Below, one piece after another: positions 35,558 through 45,572 of a DNA stretch of 64,000 nt. Each line of letters opens with the position of its first letter. Position 1 is the stretch's first letter. This stretch comes from GCA-2709075 sp038146865. Its GTDB lineage: Bacteria; Pseudomonadota; Alphaproteobacteria; MPNO01; UBA2964. The DNA lies in contig JAYQSL010000007.1 in NCBI GenBank assembly GCA_038146865.1, forward strand, positions 814,871-878,870, read 5' to 3'. The notes beneath the pieces are model-generated. The model was not told the DNA's origin, searched no databases, and saw nothing but the letters and a program-made list of their open reading frames with translations. Position numbers and translations under genes: made by a program.

Positions 35558-37105
35558 ATGAATGAAACTGTATTAATTCTGGATTTTGGCTCGCAGGTGA
35601 CGCAGCTAATAGCTAGGAGGATTCGAGAAAGCGGTATTTACTGTGAAGTTCGTCCCTTTAATAGATCAACCGACGCAATAAGAGAGCTTGATCCTTGTGC
35701 AATAGTTCTTTCGGGAGGGCCAGCGTCAGTTACTTCAAGTGAAGGACCGTCTGTTCCACGATCAATATTTGATTATGGAGTCCCCATTCTTGGGATTTGC
35801 TATGGCCAGCAGGTCATGTGTTCTATCCTGGGCGGCGAGGTAGTATCCAGCGAGAACCGGGAGTTTGGTAGAGCTCTCCTTGAAGTAGTTAGAGGGTGTG
35901 AGTTATTTGACGGGATCTGGCGAATTGGAGAAAAGTACCAGGTCTGGATGAGTCACGGCGATCGGGTGGAGAGCCTTCCTGACGATTTTATTACCGTAGG
36001 CTCAAGTGAAAATGCTCCTTTTGCTGCGATAGCGAATGAAAAGAAGAATTTTTATGGGGTTCAATTTCATCCAGAAGTGGTTCATACCCCAGAAGGAGCT
36101 TCTTTATTAAGAAATTTTACTCATAAAATAGCCAATATCAGTCCGAATTGGACAATGGCGAGGTTCCGTGAAAAGGCAATTGGGAAAATACGTGAGCAAG
36201 TTGGCTCCAGCAAAATAATTTGCGGATTGTCCGGAGGAGTGGACTCCTCTGTAGCTGCAGTACTCATTCATGAAGCCGTTGGGGATCAGCTTAACTGTGT
36301 TTTTGTCGATCACGGACTTATGCGTAAGGGGGAAGCTGAACAGGTTATCAAAGTTTTTAGAGAATATTACAACATAACTTTGATTGATGTTGATGCTTCC
36401 CAACTATTTCTCGGGCGATTAAATGGGGTTAGTGATCCTGAAGAAAAAAGAAAAATCATTGGAGCTACTTTTATAGAAGTTTTTGAAGCAGAGGCTGACA
36501 AACTAGGAAAAGTAGACTTTCTAGCGCAAGGGACTCTTTATCCTGATGTAATTGAATCCGTCTCTTTCTCTGGTGGACCCAGTGTAACGATTAAATCCCA
36601 TCATAATGTGGGTGGTCTCCCTGAGCGAATGAACTTACGGCTTTTAGAACCACTCCGAGATTTATTTAAGGATGAAGTGAGGGGGTTGGGAAGGGAACTT
36701 GGCCTGCCCGAGGAAATGGTCGGGCGTCATCCTTTTCCGGGCCCAGGGCTTGCGATACGGATTCCCGGAGAAGTGACGAGAGAAAAAGCTGAAATTCTAA
36801 GAGAAGCGGACGATATTTTTATCGAAGAAATTCGGAATGCAGGCTTATACGACCAGATCTGGCAGGCCTTTGCCGTACTTCTTCCTGTAAAGACGGTTGG
36901 GGTTATGGGTGATGCGCGATCTTATGACTATGCCTGCGCCTTAAGAGCCGTGACGGCAACTGATGGCATGACAGCTGACTATTACCCTTTTGAGCATGAA
37001 TTTTTAGCGCGAATTTGTAACCGTATAATTAATGAGGTGCCGGGCATTAATAGGATTACATACGACATAACCTCGAAGCCCCCAGGAACAATTGAGTGGG
37101 AGTGA
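35558..37105 (+). CDS. guaA: GMP synthase (glutamine-hydrolysing)
   Basis: A 515-residue enzyme converting XMP to GMP. The N-terminal class I glutaminase has the nucleophile Cys in LGICYGQQVMC and the His-Glu pair in GVQFHPEVVH; the ATP-pyrophosphatase domain has the PP-loop LSGGVDSSVAAVLIH; the C-terminal dimer domain ends RITYDITSKPPGTIEWE, the invariant family terminus. Length is standard. Together with guaB upstream it forms the guanine branch of purine synthesis. Confidence 0.97.
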   Translation: MNETVLILDFGSQVTQLIARRIRESGIYCEVRPFNRSTDAIRELDPCAIVLSGGPASVTSSEGPSVPRSIFDYGVPILGICYGQQVMCSILGGEVVSSENREFGRALLEVVRGCELFDGIWRIGEKYQVWMSHGDRVESLPDDFITVGSSENAPFAAIANEKKNFYGVQFHPEVVHTPEGASLLRNFTHKIANISPNWTMARFREKAIGKIREQVGSSKIICGLSGGVDSSVAAVLIHEAVGDQLNCVFVDHGLMRKGEAEQVIKVFREYYNITLIDVDASQLFLGRLNGVSDPEEKRKIIGATFIEVFEAEADKLGKVDFLAQGTLYPDVIESVSFSGGPSVTIKSHHNVGGLPERMNLRLLEPLRDLFKDEVRGLGRELGLPEEMVGRHPFPGPGLAIRIPGEVTREKAEILREADDIFIEEIRNAGLYDQIWQAFAVLLPVKTVGVMGDARSYDYACALRAVTATDGMTADYYPFEHEFLARICNRIINEVPGINRITYDITSKPPGTIEWE

Positions 37106-37266
37106 TGATCGGGCGGAATTTTTTCAAAACATATGATTAGTATAAACGATTGAAATTAAACTCTATAGATTCACCGAACAATAGGCGTCATGTAAAAGGT
37201 GTTTTTGGATAATTTTTGTATTCATGCAGGCGTCAGCGGACTTAGAAAAATTAGAGGGTGACCGAA

Positions 37267-38952
37267 ATGAAAAATAAGGTTGATGGCGGAGAAGCTATAG
37301 TTGAGGCGTTTCGTAAGCTTGGGGTGGACTATATCCTCTCCTCCCCGGGGACCGAATGGGCTCCGGTTTGGGAGGCTATGGCTGACCAAATTCAGCAGGG
37401 TAAGGCGGGGCCAAAACTACTTGATGTATGGCATGAGACGCTGGCCGTCGATATGGCCGCTGGGTATACCCTTGCCACAGGAAAGATGCAGGGAGTTCTT
37501 CTTCATGCAGGGTCAGGCTTACTTCAAGGGGCCATGGGGATTCACGCAGCTCATGTCGCATCCATACCCATGGTTGTAATTTCCGGTGAGTCCATGACAT
37601 ATGGCGAACAGCCCGATTTTGATCCTGGAGCTCAATGGATAAACAACTTAAGCATAGTCGGCGGAACCACACATTTGGTGGACTCAATTGTGAAGTTTGC
37701 CTCTATCGCCGGAAGTGCGGCGACGGTATTTGAGAGCATCACTAGAGCTGGAGAGATAGCCCAAAGAAATCCGAAAGGGCCGACTTACCTGGCGGTATCA
37801 ACAGAAACTTTGATGGATAATTGGACGCCACCAGAAAGACCAAGGAAAATTCCGGCAGCTCCCAAGCTACTGTCGTCTCCTGATGCCGTCGATCAGTTGG
37901 GAAAGCTCCTAGAAAAAGCCAAGAATCCGGTGGTGCTTACGGAGAGCGCTGGGAGAGAGATTGAAACTTATAATGCGCTGGTGAAATTTTGTGAAAAATT
38001 TGCGGTTCCAGTGATTGAGAAACCCTCAGCTTTATTTGCCAATTTTCCTAGGGACCACTCGTTGCATCAAGGGACGGATTTTAAACCATTTTGGCAAACT
38101 GCAGATTTGGTGCTCGTAATTAGAAACAGAGTTCCTTGGTATCCACCCAGCGATTGCCCGCCAAATGCAACTATCGCGGTTATTGATGAAAATCCGCATA
38201 ATTCAGCGATGGTATATCAGTCTCTTCAGGCCGATTTATATTTAGAGGGGGATGTCGAAGAAACTTTGTCCAGTTTAACTGATAGGGTTGTTCTAAATGA
38301 AGAGCTTACGTCAGAGAGAAAAAAGCGTTGTAAAGATGCGCACGCGGAACGGACGCAAAAGCGTATTGTGCTGCAAGGGGAAGCGAGTAAGGAAACCCCT
38401 ATAAATCCTGTTTGGGTTTGCGCCTGTCTGAATGCAGTAATGCCCGAAGAAACGGTATACATCGATGAGGTAACTACTCACACAAGTTTACTCCGAGAAC
38501 ACCTAAATTTAAAACAGCCACAAACTCTTTTCACGAGACAAGGTGGCCTGGGCCAGGGCCTCGGGATTTCTCTCGGCGTAAAACTCGCGTTTCAGGATCG
38601 GCCAGTGGTAACTTTAATCGGAGATGGAGCGTTTCTTTATAATCCGGCACTTGGTAGCTTGGGTGCTTCAAGGGATTTTGAACTTCCAATCATGACAGTT
38701 GTCTTCAACAATAAAAAATATGCAGCGATGCAAGGCATGCATCATAAAATGTATCCCGATGGAACTGCCGTAGAGACAAAAATTTACCATGGCACGCATA
38801 TTAACGCTCCCGATTTCGTGAAAGTTGCAGAATCTGTTGGGGGATATGGAGAGCAGGTTAGTGATCCCGAAGATTTGCAAAATGCGCTTAGTCGCGGTCT
38901 GCAAGCAACGTTGCAGGGAAAACCTGCGATTATAGATGTACTTGTTTCATAG
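37267..38952 (+). CDS. Thiamine diphosphate-dependent enzyme (acetolactate synthase / benzoylformate decarboxylase-like)
   Basis: A 561-residue ThDP enzyme with the three-domain layout of the acetohydroxyacid synthase superfamily. The activating Glu is in WHETLAVDMAAGYT; the cofactor motif is GDGAFLYNPALGSLG followed by NNKKYAAMQ. The middle domain lacks an obvious FAD-binding signature, favouring a decarboxylase over acetolactate synthase, though this is not decisive. ATG at 37267 has AGAGGG 8 bases upstream; a GTG three codons earlier overlaps that site and is less likely. It is monocistronic and the substrate is unknown. Confidence 0.82.
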   Translation: MKNKVDGGEAIVEAFRKLGVDYILSSPGTEWAPVWEAMADQIQQGKAGPKLLDVWHETLAVDMAAGYTLATGKMQGVLLHAGSGLLQGAMGIHAAHVASIPMVVISGESMTYGEQPDFDPGAQWINNLSIVGGTTHLVDSIVKFASIAGSAATVFESITRAGEIAQRNPKGPTYLAVSTETLMDNWTPPERPRKIPAAPKLLSSPDAVDQLGKLLEKAKNPVVLTESAGREIETYNALVKFCEKFAVPVIEKPSALFANFPRDHSLHQGTDFKPFWQTADLVLVIRNRVPWYPPSDCPPNATIAVIDENPHNSAMVYQSLQADLYLEGDVEETLSSLTDRVVLNEELTSERKKRCKDAHAERTQKRIVLQGEASKETPINPVWVCACLNAVMPEETVYIDEVTTHTSLLREHLNLKQPQTLFTRQGGLGQGLGISLGVKLAFQDRPVVTLIGDGAFLYNPALGSLGASRDFELPIMTVVFNNKKYAAMQGMHHKMYPDGTAVETKIYHGTHINAPDFVKVAESVGGYGEQVSDPEDLQNALSRGLQATLQGKPAIIDVLVS

Positions 38953-39158
38953 TCCTTAATCAGAGGAGATGAGGGTACTCTTCTTAGATCTCATCAAATA
39001 GGTATGGAAACAAAGCTTAATATTTGCCTAATTGTGGAATAATCTTTCTTGAAGAGTTTATTGTTCTTGATGCAGTCAAATGTTCTAACCGCCTAAGCCT
39101 TGTTTAGGCTCAGAATATAGGGTACTCGCTGCGAATAAATTATTGAGGTCAACCAAAA

Positions 39159-40228
39159 TTGAGTATTGAAGTTAGAAAAAGTGCTCACATAGACACCGTT
39201 CTTAGTGCTGATGTCTCCGCCAAAGGAGTTGACCCTGGTTTCGATCGTTTCTTTTTGATCATGTCGCTCTTCCAGAATTGGATATCTCCGAGGTTGAATT
39301 ATCTAAGTCTTTGTTCAAAAGAAAATTATCTGCCCCGATACTTATCTCAAGTATGACTGGCGGAACAGAAAAGGCTAAGCAAATTAATTTAAATTTGGCG
39401 ATGGCAGCAGAGGCTTGTGGAGTAGCGATGGGGCTCGGGTCGCAGAGGGCCGCCCTCGAGAATAAAAGTCTAATTGACACATATCGAGTAAGATCTGTTG
39501 CCCCAAACATACTTTTGTTTGCGAATTTTGGAGCTGTACAACTGAACTATGGTTTCGGAATAGATCAAGCACACCGTGCGGTGGAGATGATAGAGGCTGA
39601 TGCTTTGTTTCTTCATCTTAATCCCCTTCAGGAGGCGGTTCAGCCTGAGGGTGATGGAAATTGGAAAGGCCTTTACAAGAAAATAGAAGATCTGGTCAGA
39701 GCTTTGTCAGTTCCCGTTGTTGTAAAAGAGGTGGGCAATGGTATCTCTGTCGATGTTGCTAAAAGACTGGCTTATTGTGGGGTCGCCGGCATTGATGTCG
39801 CAGGGGCGGGCGGTACCAGTTGGAGTGAGGTCGAAGCATTTAGGCAGACAGATCCTATTCGTAAAAAAATAGCTCACTGTTTCGCTGGTTGGGGAATACC
39901 AACTGCTCTCTGTCTGGTAGAAGTAAAATCTGCGCTTCCTGATCTAATGGTTTTCGCGAGTGGTGGCGTAAGGACTGGGTTGGATATAGCCAAGGCTATC
40001 AGGTTAGGGGCTGATCTTTGCGGAACAGCTACCCCCACATTGCAAAGTGCAATAGGTTCGGGGAACGACGTGGAACAGATCATTGGAAGGCTTGTTGAAG
40101 AGCTTCGCATTTCAGCTTTTTGCGCTGGTGCAAGTTGTCTTGAGGAACTGAAGGCAGCTAGACTAAGGCGCCATTCAGATTGGAACGAGGTGGGTCTCAT
40201 TCCATTTTCCGCTGGGGAAACGACTTGA
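39159..40228 (+). CDS. fni: Type 2 isopentenyl-diphosphate delta-isomerase, split by a 1-base frameshift
   Basis: An FMN- and NADPH-dependent IPP/DMAPP isomerase. The N-terminal RKSAHIDTVLSADVSAKGV reads in one frame and continues as FDHVALPELDISEVELSKS, LSAPILISSMTGGTEKAKQI and GSQRAALEN in another; DVAGAGGTSW and ASGGVRTGLDIAKAIRLGAD are the FMN-phosphate sites. One T is missing in the run at 39248-39250, restoring RFLFDH when added. Start is TTG with GAGG upstream. The stop overlaps the TTG start of the NUDIX gene. It implies that isoprenoids are made or balanced through the class II isomerase. Confidence 0.9.
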
Positions 40229-40931
40229 TAGCTCCTGAGCCTTTAAGAAACACTGGGACACCGGCGCCACGGCCTCGCGATGCTGCTACCCTTATCATTT
40301 ATCGGCCTCTAAAAAGTAGGGTTGAAATACTTATGGGATTGCGAAATACGTCGCATAAATTTTTACCTGACCGATATGTATTCCCTGGGGGCGGTGTGGA
40401 GAGAGGCGATAGTCGGGTTAGGGTGGCAAGCCCCATTAGTCAACAAACACAAAACTTATTAATCCGTAAAACAAAAATAGCTAGAGCTCGAGGTTTGGTC
40501 GCGGCAGCAATACGTGAAACTTTTGAGGAAACAGGTCTTATTGTTGGTGGGAAGGACCCAAATCCTGGAAAAAGTGTTCCTAAAAATTGGAGTAAATTCT
40601 TCCAAACAGGTTTTGCGCCCAATTTAGGAGACTTGAACTATATCGCTCGGGCAGTAACCACCCATTGGCGACCCATTCGTTTTAATGCGAGATTTTTATG
40701 GTGAATGCGGAGAAGTTGACCGGCGTTTTGCAAGGTAATGGAGAGCTTTTGAATTTGCAGTATTTTGATATAGAAAAAGCTATAGAATTAGAGCTTCCGA
40801 TTATAACGAAGCGGGTTTTAGAACTTGTAGCCTTCCGCGCCACCAAGTCAGCTAATCATAAGGCTCCGGAGCCCGACCAAATAGTGTTATTTAAACACAA
40901 TGGCAAATACCATGACATGATCAAGGAGTGA
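40225..40931 (+). CDS. NUDIX hydrolase, split by a 1-base frameshift
   Basis: A NUDIX pyrophosphatase of about 235 residues of the longer alphaproteobacterial type. AATLIIYRPLKSRVEILMGLR opens the fold, RYVFPGGGVERGD precedes the Nudix helix, and AIRETFEETGLIV carries its REx2EE core with an insertion between the Gly and Glu parts. The frame breaks after PIRFNARF; adding one T to the run at 40693-40697 joins it to MVNAEKLTGVLQGNGEL, which completes the domain. TTG start at the fni stop suggests translational coupling. Substrate unknown. Confidence 0.78.
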
Positions 40932-40943
40932 TTAGATAAAACC

Positions 40944-41282
40944 CTAGCTCTTCACAAGAGTTAAACGCCTCTGCAAAAAAGAAATGGCGCCTCTTAAGCT
41001 TTGATCCTGTTTTATAAGTGAGCCATTAGAACCTACAGCAAATTTGACCGATTTATGACCTTTGTAAAATTTATATATCGTGAATGCCGGCAGTGCCCCA
41101 GCATCCTTAAACACTGAGAAAGCACTCATTCCCCGGTCACTATTTATAGCGTAGTCCTTCCACTCCCCAGAGATCACTCGGTGGCTGTAAAGTGTCAGAA
41201 GCTGATTTAGTTCTGATCGCGTAAAATTGATCGGTGGTGACTTTTGCTTTTGATAATTTGAAATTTGGATTAATTTAGACAT
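40944..41282 (-). CDS. DUF2794 family protein
   Basis: A 112-residue soluble basic protein matching the alphaproteobacterial DUF2794 pattern: a short variable N terminus, FTRSELNQLLTLYSHRVISGEW-type segment, then KDYAINSDRGMSAFSVFKDA and a positively charged C-terminal strand pair. Function is unknown for the family. Monocistronic, convergent with the NUDIX gene. Confidence 0.75.
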   Translation of the reverse strand: MSKLIQISNYQKQKSPPINFTRSELNQLLTLYSHRVISGEWKDYAINSDRGMSAFSVFKDAGALPAFTIYKFYKGHKSVKFAVGSNGSLIKQDQSLRGAISFLQRRLTLVKS

Positions 41283-41475
41283 CTAAAAAATTATGCAAGC
41301 TGATTAAAAACAGGGCCTGGGATACTTTGTTGCCCAAGCTTAGTGTAAAGTATATTCACGTTCCAAAACCAACGTCCAGCAGCCAAGAAAAAATTATTCC
41401 CGGCCCCATAGAAAATTTGCTTTGGAAAGTGACGAAAGTTAAAATGAAAAATGATAATATTTTGAGGCTTTTGGT

Positions 41476-42129
41476 TTGGTCGATATTTTCCAGGAAGTTG
41501 ACGAAGAATTAAGGCAGGATAGACTCCAGAAGGTCTGGAAGTCATATGGCCGTTTTATCTTAGCAGCTGGTTTGTTGGTTATAGTGGCGGCAGCGGGGTG
41601 GAAAGGTTGGGACCACTATTCATTCACAAAACTAATTGATGCCAGCCATCAGTATGAAGTGGCGGAAAATTTATTGCTTGAGGGGAAACCTGATGACGCC
41701 CTCGCTCTATTCTCTAACTTATCAGAAAAAGGTTTTGGATCTTACCAGAAACTGGGAGAGATCAGACAAGCGGCACTTTTGAAAGAGTCGGGAAATATTG
41801 AGGAGGCATTAGATATCTATGCAAGGATTTCTAAAGATACATCTCAAGGTAAAATATTGAGGGATGCTGCTAGCTTGAATTTGGTTCTCACGAAGCTCGG
41901 ACAGTCAGATCAAAAATCGGATAATTTGATATCTTATTTGCGTCCCCTTGCTGAACCGGGTAGACCTCTGCGTTTTTCGGCCATGGAGGTTCTTGGGTTA
42001 TTGGAAATAAAGCGCGGTGATACAAAATCTGCTGAGTCGACTTTTAAGAAGCTAGCGGACAATTTAGAAGCGCCAGAATCCCTGAGAGCAAGGGCATTAC
42101 GGCTGATAACAGTGTTAAATAGCCACTAA
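41476..42129 (+). CDS. Tetratricopeptide membrane protein (YfgM-like)
   Basis: A 217-residue protein with a cytoplasmic N terminus (VDIFQEVDEELRQDRLQKVW), one transmembrane helix (about 28-45) and a periplasmic helical TPR-like region (GKPDDALALFSNLSEKGFGSY and so on). The opening and size match YfgM, which works with the SecYEG/PpiD chaperone system. The start is TTG with GAGG 8 bases upstream. It is followed closely by bamB and der, the usual envelope-assembly neighbours of yfgM. Confidence 0.85.
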   Translation: MVDIFQEVDEELRQDRLQKVWKSYGRFILAAGLLVIVAAAGWKGWDHYSFTKLIDASHQYEVAENLLLEGKPDDALALFSNLSEKGFGSYQKLGEIRQAALLKESGNIEEALDIYARISKDTSQGKILRDAASLNLVLTKLGQSDQKSDNLISYLRPLAEPGRPLRFSAMEVLGLLEIKRGDTKSAESTFKKLADNLEAPESLRARALRLITVLNSH

Positions 42130-42141
42130 TTTAGAACCACT

Positions 42142-43467
42142 ATGAAGCCTATACTCCGTTTTTTTTTAATGGCTTTGATGCTCCCATTTTTTGCTGGATG
42201 CTCGGGATGGTGGGGAGAACGGCAGGCTCCAGGGTTGCCCGGTAATCGCATTTCAATTTTACCAGAACAGAGACCCCTGCCGATTGGCCGAATAGAAGAA
42301 GGTTTAATCCGTATCCCCAAACCGCATCGTAATCTAAGCTGGCCACAAGCCGGAGGTTTTGCGAATCATGCTATGCATCATTTAGCAGCACCTGGTTCTT
42401 TAACCGAAATTTGGTCGACTTCTCTTGGTGGAGGATCTAACAAATACCAACAGTTAGTTGGATCTCCAGTCATTATTGAGGAAAAAATTTACACGATTAA
42501 CGCCGATGGGGTGATTAATGAATTGCAAGCTTTTACAGGTAAGAAGAGCTGGACGAGAAGACTCAAACCACTTGTCGGAACGGGGTTAGAGGGAACGATT
42601 GGAGGAGGTCTTGCTGCTTCGGGAAACTTGTTAGTCGCCACCACTGGTAATGGGGTTGTCGTTTGCATGGATCGTCGCAATGGTGAGGTGATATGGAAAA
42701 AAGATATTGGCATTCCGATTCGGTCGGGTCCCACAATTTTTGACAGTCAAGTGATTGTGTTAGGTATCACGAATGAGACCTACTCATTCGATAAAAATAA
42801 CGGCACAATAATGTGGCGTCATTCAGGGGCCCCAGAAATGACAATATTCATGGGCGGATCCAGCCCGGCTGCAAGTGGTTCCATGGTGATTGTCTCGCAT
42901 TCATCGGGAGAGCTGGTGGCTCTTGGATCTAAAAACGGAGAACAAGTTTGGACCGAATCGATGGTTGCTGCCAGAAAATCTGGCCCTGTCTCAAATATTT
43001 CTCACTCTAAGGGGAACCCTATAATTGACCGGAACTTGGTGATTGCATCGTCCAATAGTGGTCGCACAATTGCCTCCGACTTAGCTACTGGAACGAGATT
43101 TTGGGAAACAAATTTTGGCAGCTCCGAAAGCCTTTGGGTTGCAGGAGAGTACATTTACCTCGTTACGACAAATCGTCAATTAGTTTGCTTAGCCCGCAGG
43201 ACTGGTAAGTTAGCATGGGCTACGCAATTGAAGACCTTTGAGAATAGCAGAGATAAGGAGAACCCGATCGAATGGACAGGCCCGGTTTTAGCGGGAGATC
43301 GGATATTGGTGGGAGGGAGTAATGGTGAGGTTTGGTCTGTATCACCATTTAATGGAAAACTTTTAGGAAAGATAAGGCTCTCGGGTGCTATATATCTTTC
43401 ACCTGTCGTAGCGAATGGCATTGTTTATCTGCTGGCCGATAACTCCAGACTGTATGCTTTCCGCTAA
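42142..43467 (+). CDS. bamB: Outer membrane assembly lipoprotein BamB-like (PQQ-repeat)
   Basis: A 441-residue lipoprotein with signal peptide and lipobox LPFFAGC (Cys near residue 20), followed by repeated PQQ-type beta-propeller blades such as AFTGKKSWTRRL, DRRNGEVIWKKDI, ATGTRFWETNF and RTGKLAWATQL, each with the A/D-x-x-T/N-G-x-x-x-W pattern. BamB scaffolds the BAM complex for beta-barrel insertion. Sits between the YfgM-like gene and der, the classical order, with the stop touching the der start. Confidence 0.9.
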   Translation: MKPILRFFLMALMLPFFAGCSGWWGERQAPGLPGNRISILPEQRPLPIGRIEEGLIRIPKPHRNLSWPQAGGFANHAMHHLAAPGSLTEIWSTSLGGGSNKYQQLVGSPVIIEEKIYTINADGVINELQAFTGKKSWTRRLKPLVGTGLEGTIGGGLAASGNLLVATTGNGVVVCMDRRNGEVIWKKDIGIPIRSGPTIFDSQVIVLGITNETYSFDKNNGTIMWRHSGAPEMTIFMGGSSPAASGSMVIVSHSSGELVALGSKNGEQVWTESMVAARKSGPVSNISHSKGNPIIDRNLVIASSNSGRTIASDLATGTRFWETNFGSSESLWVAGEYIYLVTTNRQLVCLARRTGKLAWATQLKTFENSRDKENPIEWTGPVLAGDRILVGGSNGEVWSVSPFNGKLLGKIRLSGAIYLSPVVANGIVYLLADNSRLYAFR

Positions 43468-44834
43468 TGGATTTTAACATCGCGATTGTGGGTCGTCCGA
43501 ATGTTGGAAAATCGACACTTTTTAACCGGCTATGTGGCCTAAAGGTCGCGATTGTCGATCCAACTCCCGGCGTTACCAGAGATCGGAGAGTAGGGCGTGG
43601 AGGAATATCGGATCTGAACTTCCAAGTAGTTGATACTGCGGGTGTTGATGAAGATGGCAGCACCCCGACAGAGAAGACCATGCAGGAACAGACCAGGCTC
43701 GCTCTCAAGGGTGCAAATTTGGTGCTTTTTCTTTTCGACTCAAGAGCTGGCATCACACCATTGGACAAACAAGTCGCAACACTTCTAAGAAAATCAAGTT
43801 GCGAAGTTGTATTGTTAGCAAATAAGGCTGAGGGAAGAATTGGTAAAATTGGTCTTTATGATGCTTTTGAACTTGGTTTGGGTGAGGCTATTCCAATATC
43901 GGCGGAGCACGGAGAGGGAATGCTAGACCTTTATGAGGCTATCCAACCTCACGTTGATCTGTTCGATAAAAAAAAGACAAATGAAGAAGTCTCCAATCCG
44001 CTTGTCGATTCCAGCAGTTCAAAAGAGGACCGAATAAAGTTAGCAATTGTCGGGAGGCCTAATGTCGGAAAATCGACATTATTCAATCATTTATTGGGAG
44101 AGGAAAGGGTAATAACAAGCCCACACGCCGGAACGACGAGGGATTCAATAAGTGTCGAATGGCAATGGAGAAAGTTCAAGTTCGAACTTTTTGATACTGC
44201 GGGAATGCGTCGCAGAGCTAAAATATCTGAAAAAATAGAGAAGCTCTCTGTGGCTGATACTCTGCGAGCGATACGTTTTGCGGAGGTAGTTATTTTGGTG
44301 ATGGAACCAGGAAAACTAGGCGAACGCCAGGACTTTTCTATAGCCAGCCACGTCGTTTCGGAAGGTCGGTCAATGGTGATTGCTGTGAACAAGTGGGATC
44401 TCGTTGCTGATCAGAGAGACCCGATGGAAAAACTCAAAGACAGAATTCAAAAGTCATTACCTCAACTTAAGGGTGTACCAATTGTACCGGTGTCCGCTAT
44501 TGAGGGGAGTGGAACGGACCTTCTTATCCAGACCTCCACAAAGGTATTTGATATTTGGCAAAAGAGAATTCCGACAGGCCCACTTAATAGGTGGCTCGAA
44601 AATATGCTTCAGTCCCATCCTCCACCGATTTCCGGAGGTAGAAGGCTGAAGCTAAGATTTATTACTCAAGTCAAGGCGAGGCCTCCGAGCTTCGTATTGT
44701 TTACAACACGACCTGGGGCCCTGCCTGAAAGTTATAGTAGATATCTGATTAATGGTCTGCGAGAGAGATTTGATTTATGGGGTGTGCCTATCAGATTGAC
44801 GCTACGGCAGGGCCAAAACCCCTATGTGGATTGA
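43467..44834 (+). CDS. der: Ribosome biogenesis GTPase Der (EngA)
   Basis: A 455-residue protein with tandem GTPase domains: two P-loops reading GRPNVGKSTLFN (about residues 8 and 195), two DTAG motifs and an NKWD G4 motif in the second domain, NKAE in the first. The C-terminal KH-like domain ends RLTLRQGQNPYVD. Der acts in late 50S subunit assembly. It starts at the last base of the bamB stop, so the three envelope and ribosome genes are an operon. Confidence 0.96.
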   Translation: MDFNIAIVGRPNVGKSTLFNRLCGLKVAIVDPTPGVTRDRRVGRGGISDLNFQVVDTAGVDEDGSTPTEKTMQEQTRLALKGANLVLFLFDSRAGITPLDKQVATLLRKSSCEVVLLANKAEGRIGKIGLYDAFELGLGEAIPISAEHGEGMLDLYEAIQPHVDLFDKKKTNEEVSNPLVDSSSSKEDRIKLAIVGRPNVGKSTLFNHLLGEERVITSPHAGTTRDSISVEWQWRKFKFELFDTAGMRRRAKISEKIEKLSVADTLRAIRFAEVVILVMEPGKLGERQDFSIASHVVSEGRSMVIAVNKWDLVADQRDPMEKLKDRIQKSLPQLKGVPIVPVSAIEGSGTDLLIQTSTKVFDIWQKRIPTGPLNRWLENMLQSHPPPISGGRRLKLRFITQVKARPPSFVLFTTRPGALPESYSRYLINGLRERFDLWGVPIRLTLRQGQNPYVD

Positions 44835-44855
44835 CTGTAGAATGGTCAAAGAAGC

Positions 44856-45571
44856 CTATTGGGCCAAGTGCGTTTCGCCATTACCTTTAAAATCAGATGA
44901 TCCTAATTTCACAAAGAGGTCGGTTATCTGACTAGGGGCTAAAACAGTTGAGGGATCTTCACCGGGATATGCCTCTGCCCGCATAGATGTTCTGACAGCA
45001 CCCGGATTAATAAGGTTGATACGAAGATTTGTATGAGATACTTCATCAGCCCATGTACGCGCGAGGGCCTCTAAAGCTGTTTTAGATACGGCATAAGGAC
45101 CCCAATATCCACGACCCCCGCTAACCCCAGATCTCAAAAAGATCGCTCTGCCGGCAGGGGATGAGAGCAGCGGTATTTCTAAAGTACGTATCATCCGCCA
45201 TTGGGCACTGAGGTTAATCTCGATTGTTTTATCCCAAATCTCAGGTGCAACTTGCGTTACGGGGTTAACTCGCCTAGTTGGGCAGCATTCGCAACAAAAA
45301 TATCCAGACGACCAAACCTTTGACTTATTGCAGATCCCAATTGATCAACTTCATCTCTATTTCCTAGATCCATCGGCAGTATCGTCGCTGAGGTGCTTGT
45401 TCCTAAAGCTAAGATTTCATCATAAACTTCCTCTAGGGCTGCGGTGGTCCTCGCGGTTAGGATCACGTGGGCCCCCTCAGCTGCGTACCGTTTTGAAATG
45501 GCGGCTCCTATCCCACGAGAGGCGCCAGTAATTAGAGCGATGCGCCCTTCAAGAGATCGACTTTGGGTCAT
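44856..45571 (-). CDS. Short-chain dehydrogenase/reductase, split by a 1-base frameshift
   Basis: A classical SDR of about 238 residues. The nucleotide loop ALITGASRGIGAAIS and VANAAQLG lie in the first part; after the break VTQVAPEIWDKTIEINLSAQ continues in another frame to the active site (SGVSGGRGYWGPYAVSKTAL with Ser, Tyr, Lys) and LRINLINPGAVRT. One base is missing in the GGGG/TTAC junction near 45260. It is the last gene of the radA-cvpA-purF run, a position where alphaproteobacteria often carry an SDR. Substrate unknown. Confidence 0.85.
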
Positions 45572-45572
45572 T

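Noticed and set aside
37258..38952. Acetolactate synthase large subunit (ilvB)
   Set aside because: No ilvH partner is adjacent and no clear FAD-binding signature is visible, so only the ThDP superfamily is claimed.
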